Assembly: GCF_937890665.1 (NCBI RefSeq)
Contig: NZ_CALADU010000305.1
Span: 1 to 12,682, forward strand
Direction: 5' to 3'
Length of the DNA: 12,682 nt
Source of the DNA: an uncultured Subdoligranulum sp.
GTDB taxonomy: Bacteria > Bacillota_A > Clostridia > Oscillospirales > Ruminococcaceae
A model generated the notes under the pieces. The model searched no databases, was not told the DNA's origin, and saw only the letters and a program-made list of their open reading frames with translations. Positions within the stretch are counted from its first letter, which is position 1; the number at the start of each line of letters is the position of its first letter. The position numbers were made by a program, and so were the translations under genes. Below are positions 5,185 to 11,736 of this stretch, in pieces.

Positions 5185-5863
5185 TCATTCATCTTTTATG
5201 AACTGCCGGTAACTTCCCCTCACTACGATCCTGACCTGATACCCTCTCCCCAGCTCCACCCGTTCCAGCAGCTGTGCCAGAATGGTCCGTTTGCGCGGGA
5301 TGGATGCCAAATCGAACTCATTGGCCCAGCCGAGGAACTCATCGTAATATTTGCGGATCTGCTGGACTGTAGTTCGGCTGGAATTGTCCTTTAATATCGC
5401 CGTGGCTCTCGATCCGCTGCTGGCCCTCATGAGTGCTCCACATCTCAATGCCGTGCTGGACGAACCACTCCAGCACAAACGGCGTCTCGCTCTCGATACG
5501 CCCCAAACGGTCGAACATATAGACCAGCAGGACGTCAAACTCCCTGTTGCTGGCTGCGGTACGAAGTTCCTGGATCACATCCCGCTTGCTGGCGGACACC
5601 TTGGAGCCGGACACACCTTTTTCCGCCTTCTCCATCACCACGCGCCAGCCCTGCTGCTGGGCAAACTTGCGGCAGGCGATCTTCTGCATCGGGATGTCAT
5701 CGTGATCGACCTGGCCTTTGGTGGAGACCCGGTATTCCAGCGCCGCCCGTTTGGCGTCCGCGGGCAGGCGGCATTGCAGCGCCGTAAAATAGGCGTCATC
5801 CAGCCACTGTTGGTCAGCCTGGGAGATCTCGATTTGTTCCCCGTGTTGATTTGTATAAGTCAT
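5185..5863 (-). pseudogene. serine site-specific recombinase with its middle deleted
   Basis: The N-terminal part (5863 to about 5400) is the resolvase catalytic domain of a large serine recombinase: EYRVSTKGQ with the nucleophile serine at about residue 47, then GVSGSK, DVLLVYMFDRLGR and HGIEMWSTHEGQ. The start at 5863 follows AGAGGA by 7 bases. Directly behind IESHGD the sequence jumps, in another frame, to the C-terminal tail of the same family (RKYYDEFLGWANEFDLA...RTILAQLLERVEL...GYQVRIVV...YRQF, stop at 5185). The original N-terminal frame runs into a stop at 5339. The whole recombinase and zinc-ribbon middle, about 300 residues, is missing, so the protein cannot bind its att sites. The gene marks the decayed remnant of a conjugative or mobilisable element. 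Its tail ends only about 40 bp from the toxin-antitoxin operator. Confidence 0.82.
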
Positions 5864-6010
5864 TGCGCATTCCTCTGTCGCTGTGTTGCGGGGCTTTCCC
5901 GTTATCACAACCATACTATAGAACGCTCTGAATAGCTATCACCATAACGGAGAAAGGTCGCCCGGTTTTTCGGCATAAAATCGACATTTTATCCATCATA
6001 AACAGAAATA

Positions 6011-6053
6011 GGCCGGGGGCAGCTCTCTTTGAAAAAGGGGGCTGCCCCCGGCC
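6011..6053. terminator. 43-nt fully paired hairpin (20-bp stem)
   Basis: GGCCGGGGGCAGC (6011-6023) and GCTGCCCCCGGCC (6041-6053) pair perfectly. On the plus strand pairing continues inward (TCTCTTT with AAAGGGG, two G-T wobbles) to a GAA triloop. CTTTATT follows on the plus strand and TATTTCTGTTT on the minus strand, so it may end transcription both ways. It lies between the replication-protein fragment and the recombinase fragment, about 75 bp past the former. Confidence 0.55.
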
Positions 6054-6128
6054 CTTTATTCCTGCGCTTCCAGCGCTTTTCGCTCGGCGTAGGCACTCAT
6101 AATTAAATCAGTTACATTCTTCATTGTT

Positions 6129-6754
6129 TCAGGATTTGGCGGTGTTCTCGTGCAGGCACTTAAGCACAAAGCGGATGTGCTCGGCGTCCAGCTTGAGCAG
6201 CCGCGACTTGACCACCTCGGCCGGGAAGTCGGAGCCGCAGACGCGGGTAACCTTGCGCCGGGCACATACGGTCTCGGTCATGAGCTCAACGATCTCATCG
6301 ATCAGGTCAGCATCGTCCGGGTTTTGTGCCACCAACAGCGGGTACTGGATCTTGTCGCGGATCAAGGCCCGATAATCCTCCATCCCCTCTGCCAGGCTCG
6401 TTTCGATTCGCTTCGCTTCCGGCGGCTCAGCCGCCCGGAAAGGAATCGAATCGGTTTTTGATTGATCTTTTCTTGTTCTATCTTTATTTATTTGCGCGGT
6501 GGTTTCCGGCCCCTGGCCCTCCATATCCGAGTTTTCCGTATCCAGTGCGGTTGTATCTGACCGGGGCGGGTCAGGCTGCCGGGGATGCGGCTGTTCGTAG
6601 ATGGTGTACTCCATATCGCAGATGCGGCTGCGCTCGTTGCGCACCACGTGGCGGACAATGTACCCGGCTTTCTCCAGTTCCCGCAGCGCCCCGCCGATGG
6701 CGTCCACACCCTCCTTGCAGATCTTGGCCAGGCCGCGGGTGGTGTATCTACAGG
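6129..6754 (-). pseudogene. replication initiator (RepA/DUF6017-like) fragment, cut at both ends
   Basis: The central and later part of a plasmid/conjugative-element replication initiator is readable: RYTTRGLAKICKEGVDAIGG and ALRELEKAGYIVRH form a winged-helix segment. An acidic linker follows, then the DUF6017-like C-terminal region (DSIPFR, YRALIRDKIQYPLLV, LIDEIVELMTETVCARRK, GSDFPAEVVKSRLLKLD, HIRFVLKCLHENTAK). The N-terminal winged helix that such proteins need is missing, since similarity begins at about 6754. The frame stops just after HENTAK, where intact relatives continue for some tens of residues. It is therefore a double truncation, not a start-site problem. The frame is open further right to 6827, but that part is unrelated sequence with no ribosome site. 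It points to the same lost element as the recombinase remnant. Confidence 0.78.
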
Positions 6755-6795
6755 ACCGGGAACTTGTTCCCAGCCGGGTAGCTAAGAGCGTAAAC

Positions 6796-6843
6796 GAAAA
6801 AAGCCCGGCATCCAGCAATGAAATCAATGCCAGATATCGGGCT
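6796..6843 (-). terminator. minus-strand intrinsic terminator
   Basis: On the minus strand AGCCCGATATCTGGCA and TGCTGGATGCCGGGCT form a 16-position stem with three wobbles and one mismatch, followed by TTTTTTCG. It resembles the hairpin at 4000-4037 in having the AAAAAGCCCGGC edge (plus strand). It would stop leftward transcripts from the glycan operon or from the stretch at 6844-7155. Confidence 0.65.
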
Positions 6844-7155
6844 GTGAATGGCGATGCGCTATTGAAATCTATATACTTTTACTGTGTTTATCTGAGAACC
6901 GGCAGAACCAACAAAATCCCGCCGGAAAATTTTCTATACTTCTGTGGCGATTTTTTCGCCCAAAACCGAAGCAGGCCACCAAACTCCCGGAAGCGGGGAA
7001 CCTGACGGCCTGCCTTGCGTGGAAAAGCCTGCCAAAACCGCCTGGAAACGGCTTTGACAGTAACGGAAAAAGCCTGCGCTCAGCTGGCTCCAAAACGCCA
7101 ATTTTTGACGATACAACAACAAAAAATTGGCTGACAGTAAAATCGGCCAATCAAT
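6844..7155. other. stretch without a recognisable gene
   Basis: Frames are open on both strands here, but none has a ribosome site or a pattern I recognise. GCCAATTTTT (7098-7107) and AAAAATTGGC (7122-7131) form an AT-rich inverted repeat, with GCCAAT recurring at 7145-7150. The stretch lies between the replication-protein fragment and the RHS fragment, and is probably scrambled mobile-element DNA. Confidence 0.5.
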
Positions 7156-7158
7156 ATG

Positions 7159-7388
7159 GATGACTGGAACGGCACTACGTCGATCTCGATGGACCTTCTG
7201 GACCACATCACCTCGGTCACCGACCATAAGGGGCGCACGGTGGAATACGGCTGGGACGCCGAGGGCAACCGCCTGAGCGAGATGCAGTACAATCACGGGC
7301 AGAGCGGGAACGCGGCGGCCGGGCCGGACAGCAGCGAAAGCGGCGATACCGGCAACAACGGCAATGGCAACGGCAACAAGAAACCGCC
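7159..7388 (+). pseudogene. RHS/YD-repeat protein fragment
   Basis: On the plus strand about 75 codons read NGTTSISMDLLDHITSVTD and HKGRTVEYGWDAEGNRLSEM, one and a half copies of the RHS/YD repeat (xYDxxGRLxSVTDxxGxTxxYxYDxxGNR). A low-complexity Ser/Gly/Asn stretch follows (GDTGNNGNGNGNKKPP). The fragment has no usable start and no toxin or core domain. Just before it a stop lies at 7138-7140, and at its right end the frame runs into the antisense of the ROK kinase gene. Full RHS proteins are very large, so this is a short internal piece moved here by recombination. Its fusion point lies almost exactly at the ROK stop codon. Confidence 0.65.
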
Positions 7389-8268
7389 TCACCTCATCAG
7401 CAGGCTGGCCGCGCCCAGCAGCGCGGCATGATTGCCGGTCCTGGCGGGAACGACCCGGCAGCCGCACCTGAAATCCGGCGGCAGACAGGCATCCATGGAG
7501 ATCTGCAGCGGGGCGGTGAGCGCTTCCCCCTGAGCGGAGATGCCGCCGCCCACCACAATGCGTTCCATATCCAGCAACAGCGCCATGTTGGCAAAGACCC
7601 GGCCGACCTGTGCTGCCCAATCCTCGAACAGAGAACGGCAAACGGGATCGCCAGCCGCCAGACGGCGGAAAAACTCGATCCCGTCCAGGGAGGATATCCC
7701 CGTCCGGACCCGGGCAGCTTCCATCAGGGCCTGCGCGGAGTTGCGCTGTTCCCAGCAACCGGAAGGCCCACCATAATCCCAGTAGCCGATTTCCCCGGCG
7801 CGATGATGGACGCCCTCCAAGGGCTGTCCGTTCAGGACCAGACAGCTTCCGATGCCGGTGCCAAAAGCCACACAGGCAAAGTTGCGGCAGCCGCGGGCGG
7901 CCCCGGAGCCATTTTTCTCCCAGTGCAGCCGCGGCGGCATCATTGACGATTTGGACCGGCAGGCCGGGATGGCTGCGCCCGATCACATCGCCGGGACGAA
8001 AGCCGGACAGGCAGGGCATATTTTCAACGCCGCCAAGCAGGATCCCCCGTTCCCGGTCCACGATCCCCAGCGTGCTGATCCCCACACCGTCCACCTGCCC
8101 CGCACGCGCCAGTACATCCAACAGTTTGTGTTCCAGTTCCGCGCGGCGCATGGAGGGGCCGGTAGAAAATATTTCCAGCGGGCGCAGTTCACCGCCGCTC
8201 TGCACGATGGCGCATTTGGCGGTGGTCCCGCCGATATCGATCGCAAGAAAATTTTTCATACAGGTCAT
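7389..8268 (-). pseudogene. ROK-family sugar kinase with a +1 frameshift
   Basis: This ROK-family protein would phosphorylate a monosaccharide released by the upstream enzymes. The first part (8268 to about 7916) shows the ATP phosphate motif AIDIGGTTAK and, near its end, the catalytic-Asp motif IVNDAAAAALGE. The second part (about 7912 to 7389), in another frame, has FGTGIGSCLVLNG, VHHRAGEIG, and MERIVVGGGIS. The frames join at a run of five A on the minus strand (7916-7912). Removing one A restores one protein of about 292 residues, the family's normal length. This is a recent lesion or a homopolymer sequencing error. The zinc motif CxCGxxGCxE is degraded to DYGGPSGCWE. The start at 8268 overlaps the preceding stop codon as ATGA; MKNFLAIDIGG at 8259 is the alternative. 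Substrate unknown. Confidence 0.82.
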
Positions 8269-9755
8269 TCAAAATAGACCGGCGACACAAAGGCACAGGA
8301 ACCGTTGGACTGGTAGACTTCCATGTGATAGAGATCCCGCCCGCCGCTGGGCAGATCCGTCAGATGCCCCTGGGCTGTGTACTGGCTTTCGGTCAAGATG
8401 GGGTGGACTTTGAACGCTTGAGAGTGGTAGGGTTTCATATGCTCGCTGTAGCCGTAGCGCATCAGCTGCGCCACGGTGAGGGTGCGCGCATGGCCATTGA
8501 CCGTAATGGAAAGTTCGGTCTCCGGGGTGCCCTCCAGTTCAAAGATCACCGCGTTGGTCTGCGGGTGCAGCGGCGAAATATTTTTCACCGTAAAGCATTG
8601 CCATTGGGCTCCGGTGTCGGAAACTTCCAGGATCCGGCTGTCCATGTCATTCACATCATCGTGCCCATCGGTATTGGCGGCGGCAGGCGCCAGTACGCTG
8701 CGTCCACGGAAGCAGGGCTCAACACTCAGCAGCCGGCCGCCCCGGACGCCAACGCAGCCCTGCCAGCGGAACAGATCGTCTGCATTGTTGCCCCAGCCCA
8801 TTTCAACACGGAACTTATAACGCGTATCTGCGGGGGAGGGAAGCATACGCAAGCCTTCCACGATGTGCAGCGGCTGCAGATTTTTGTAAAGCACGATCTT
8901 GTCGATATTGTAGCTGCCTTTTACAAAATAATCAAGGCGGCGGAGGCACCCGTTTTCCGGCAGGATGGATCCCATGGGCGCGTCGTTGACGGTGAAACGG
9001 CACTCGATGCGGTCGCCTGTGACCGCGTAGGTGCGGCGCGCCAACATCGCCTGCCAAATACTTTGCCGGTTTTTGGCTTCCGCCCAGACGGCCATCTTTC
9101 CATCGCCGTAAGAGCCGGGAAAGCCTGCGTGATGGTCGGTAGAGCCTACGAAACCGAAGTGATACCCCCGGCGCAGGCCCTCGTACACGGTGTTGCGGCT
9201 GTCCCGGGGCCCCATATTGTGGTAATACGGGAACGGGGCTGTTTCACTCATTCCGCAGCCGTGTTTGGAACACACTTCGATGAGCGGTGTGATCTTTTCA
9301 TCGTATTTGTCCCAGTTGATACCGCGATACCCGGGGGTGTAGCCGATATGGTGGCACACCGTCAGGGCCGGGACCCCGGCGTCCTGCATCAGCGCAGCGG
9401 GAGAATCCCGGTAGATCAGGGGAAGTTGATCGTCGGGGGATACGATGTGGTGATCGCCGTATGCATTGGAGTGCATCTCATAGGCCTGAAAGGTCACAAG
9501 ATCCGGGTCGTTGGCATTGGCAACGATCTTTTCTACCTCATCCCAATGTTCCCGCATCTTTTGAAATCCGGCCTGATGGAAGTCTACAACGAAAGCGGTC
9601 TCCGGGGTGCGCACCGGCATATCGGGCCACATCGCGTGCCCGGTGACAGCGCAGAAATCCAGATGGCTCCGGGCACGGGCCAGCGCGTTTTTTAACGACC
9701 CGTAACCATAACTGATATCGCAATGGTTGTGAATATCGCCCCACAGCAATTTCAT
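8265..9755 (-). CDS. DUF3604/PHP-like metal-dependent hydrolase
   Basis: This 496-residue protein has no signal peptide and so is probably cytoplasmic. The N terminus WGDIHNHCDISYGYGS is the hallmark of the DUF3604/PHP-like group, with metal-ligand candidates His9 and His11. Further candidates lie in AVTGHAMW, FQAYEMHS, VCHHIGYTPG and GSTDHHAGFPG, spread over the first 240 residues as in a metal-binding barrel. The second half is mostly beta-rich and less conserved. The start at 9755 follows AAGGAG by 8 bases. It lies 25 bp behind the heparinase-like gene and overlaps the ROK kinase gene by 4 bp. The reaction is unknown; a phosphoesterase or other hydrolase acting on glycan breakdown products is possible from context only. 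Confidence 0.82.
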   Translation of the reverse strand: MKLLWGDIHNHCDISYGYGSLKNALARARSHLDFCAVTGHAMWPDMPVRTPETAFVVDFHQAGFQKMREHWDEVEKIVANANDPDLVTFQAYEMHSNAYGDHHIVSPDDQLPLIYRDSPAALMQDAGVPALTVCHHIGYTPGYRGINWDKYDEKITPLIEVCSKHGCGMSETAPFPYYHNMGPRDSRNTVYEGLRRGYHFGFVGSTDHHAGFPGSYGDGKMAVWAEAKNRQSIWQAMLARRTYAVTGDRIECRFTVNDAPMGSILPENGCLRRLDYFVKGSYNIDKIVLYKNLQPLHIVEGLRMLPSPADTRYKFRVEMGWGNNADDLFRWQGCVGVRGGRLLSVEPCFRGRSVLAPAAANTDGHDDVNDMDSRILEVSDTGAQWQCFTVKNISPLHPQTNAVIFELEGTPETELSITVNGHARTLTVAQLMRYGYSEHMKPYHSQAFKVHPILTESQYTAQGHLTDLPSGGRDLYHMEVYQSNGSCAFVSPVYFE

Positions 9756-9780
9756 AGTATTTCTCCTTTTCCTGATTTTG

Positions 9781-11736
9781 TTACCAGCTTAAAACCGTTG
9801 GGTGCCCCGAACGGTCGAAAACGATCGCCTCGCCGTAACCACGGCAGCCCCCGGCGCACAGCAGATTCACCTTGCCCACGATCTCCTGGCGGGAGAACAA
9901 TACCGTCCAGCGGTTTTGTCCGCAGCAAATTTCAAGGGCCTGGGCGTCCCCATCCGGCAGCTGCGTGCCCTCGATGGCACGGGTTACGGGCAGCTTCCGT
10001 GCGGTAAAGTCCGCCTCTTGCGCAAACCCGATCACTGTCAGGATGCCGCCGCCGTCCCGGAACCCGCTGGATACGGTCAGGCAGGCGGTCTGTTTTGACA
10101 GGTTGTACAGCGGCGCATAAGGCTGCGGGTCCAGCGTCAGCCGGGCGCCGGAGGCAAAGCTTTGGATGCGTGCGTGTACGCCGTTTTGTGAGAAGGCGGC
10201 GCCGTCCGCCGTCAAGGCCGTCTGCCCCGGGCCAAAGTGGAAGGTCTGCCGGCAGGTGTGTGCGCCGGAGCCGAAGAAACTGTCGAACACCACCAGTACG
10301 CCGGGCTTTAGAAAGACCACTTCGCGCCGCACAAAAAGCCCGCGATGGGCATACCCCAGGTGCATACCGCTGACATAGCCGTAGCGGGCATCCTCATGGA
10401 ATTCACCCTTGATGGGTTTGGCGATGGCGCCAAACCGCCAGGAAGCGCAGCAGTCGGTAAAATCTTCCCCGTCGATGACAAAGGTATTGTGGGCGGCCGG
10501 GGCTTTTAAGCCGGTACGGCGGCTGTCGTTCACATAGGTCAGGCGGCCGGTATCGGTCAAAATATCCACACCGCAGGCTGTCACATCCAGGTGCAGCAGA
10601 TCGGCGTGACCGTGGCCGCTTCCCAACGGCCCACAATGAAAATGGACCCAGGCAGCCTGCGGGCCGCTGCCTGCGCGAAAACAGTAATTGCCGCTATGCC
10701 GGAAAGCATGCCCGCGTTTGGGCGGCGCCCCGGCAGGTAAAGACGCGTAATGCAGGGCCCCCTGCATCCCGAAACGCCACAGATTTTCCAGATCCGGCAA
10801 TGCATAGGCGCCGGATCTCAGCAAAGGATCATCAAACAGGAACGCCCCCAGCGTCAGAACGTCCCGCACGTCCGTGTCGTCGGAATCGCCGCGCATGGGC
10901 TGGTGGAAATTGGGCTTGGCTTCGTACAAAGTGGCCCGGCACATGGCATGGGCTTTGCGCGGGATGGAGGGCGGCAGGGCAAGGTGCTTTTCCCTCGCCA
11001 GGAGGATCAGTTCCAGGAAGCACCACAGGACTTCGTGGTGGTACATGGGGGACTGTTCCCACTGCATCCCGTCCCGGAGGATCTGCATTTCCGCCTGGCA
11101 GGCCAGCCGGTCCAGCAGCACGGGGATTTTTTCCTGGACACCCGGCTCGTCGTTCTCCGCCAGCCAAACACCGGCAAATACCGCGCCGGTATTTGCCAGC
11201 ACGCCCCAGTTGCTCAGAAGATGGTAGTGATCCATGCAGCCGTATAAATAAGTGAAGTGCTGTGCCAGACTGCCCCGGACAGAAGCAAGGAACGTTTCGG
11301 GAAGCACATTCAGCGGGCGAAGCCAAGCCAGGCAGCGGACCCAGACGGTCGCCCGGATCCCGGCGTCCAACGTGCGCCAGCTGTGGCAGTCTGGATCTGT
11401 GCAGAAGGGGCAGTTTTCGATAAATTCAGTGACGATCCGCAGGAAACAGTTCAAATAGCGGGGCTGCTCCGTCAGCAGATACGCCAGCGCAACATCGTAG
11501 AGGTAACTCTGGCGTGCCAGCATCACCGGCCACTCGGTATCGCCGGTTTCCATATGATCCCAGCGAATGGGGCCGTCGAACACAACGGATCCCTGCGTGG
11601 GCTCCATATCCCAACGGCGGTCGAACAGGAATTCGTTGCGGCACAGCCGGTCCGCGCGGCGTATGACTTCATCGGCTTCCCCGGAACAGGATCGAAAACT
11701 GTAGTCGGCCAATTGCTGAACTTCTTGCCATGTCAT
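9781..11736 (-). CDS. heparinase II/III-family polysaccharide lyase
   Basis: This 651-residue lyase probably cleaves uronic-acid-containing chains by beta-elimination. The N-terminal alpha-helical toroid carries SWRTLDAGIRATVWVRCL, the LLSNWGVLANTG motif (Asn at about 176) and EQSPMYHHEVL (Tyr/His at about 232-233), positions like the catalytic Asn/Tyr/His of known members. The C-terminal beta-sandwich starts near 365 with GSGHGHADLLHLDVTACG and AHNTFVIDG, typical of the Heparinase_II_III domain. There is no signal peptide, so it acts in the cytoplasm on imported oligosaccharides. I start it at 11736, since AAGGGG lies 7 bases upstream and the ATG overlaps the sulfatase stop as ATGA; the ATG at 11742 is only one base past that site. 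Substrate (heparan sulfate, chondroitin, hyaluronan, alginate-like) cannot be read from the sequence. Confidence 0.87.
   Translation of the reverse strand: MTWQEVQQLADYSFRSCSGEADEVIRRADRLCRNEFLFDRRWDMEPTQGSVVFDGPIRWDHMETGDTEWPVMLARQSYLYDVALAYLLTEQPRYLNCFLRIVTEFIENCPFCTDPDCHSWRTLDAGIRATVWVRCLAWLRPLNVLPETFLASVRGSLAQHFTYLYGCMDHYHLLSNWGVLANTGAVFAGVWLAENDEPGVQEKIPVLLDRLACQAEMQILRDGMQWEQSPMYHHEVLWCFLELILLAREKHLALPPSIPRKAHAMCRATLYEAKPNFHQPMRGDSDDTDVRDVLTLGAFLFDDPLLRSGAYALPDLENLWRFGMQGALHYASLPAGAPPKRGHAFRHSGNYCFRAGSGPQAAWVHFHCGPLGSGHGHADLLHLDVTACGVDILTDTGRLTYVNDSRRTGLKAPAAHNTFVIDGEDFTDCCASWRFGAIAKPIKGEFHEDARYGYVSGMHLGYAHRGLFVRREVVFLKPGVLVVFDSFFGSGAHTCRQTFHFGPGQTALTADGAAFSQNGVHARIQSFASGARLTLDPQPYAPLYNLSKQTACLTVSSGFRDGGGILTVIGFAQEADFTARKLPVTRAIEGTQLPDGDAQALEICCGQNRWTVLFSRQEIVGKVNLLCAGGCRGYGEAIVFDRSGHPTVLSW

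Noticed and set aside
6056..6124. 22-codon frame MKNVTDLIMSAYAERKALEAQE-like, minus strand
   Set aside because: No Shine-Dalgarno and no family that I recognise; it lies in junction DNA behind the replication fragment. It may be the tail of a lost gene but cannot be supported.
6758..6771. GGGAAC-TT-GTTCCC as a LexA/DinR SOS box
   Set aside because: The Gram-positive SOS box has GAAC and GTTC four bases apart; here the gap is two, and no gene starts nearby.
7351..7380. AACGGC-type short repeats as a CRISPR array or satellite
   Set aside because: These are codons of the Gly/Asn-rich linker in the RHS fragment. There are no spaced identical repeats, and no CRISPR array is visible anywhere in the window.
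6934..8268. 444-codon frame as one large kinase fusion
   Set aside because: Only its first third is ROK kinase. The rest is out-of-frame nonsense and antisense of the RHS piece after the shift at 7912-7916.
8325..9695. Plus-strand open frame of about 456 codons
   Set aside because: It mirrors the DUF3604 gene in a GC-rich region and has no start signal or recognisable domain.
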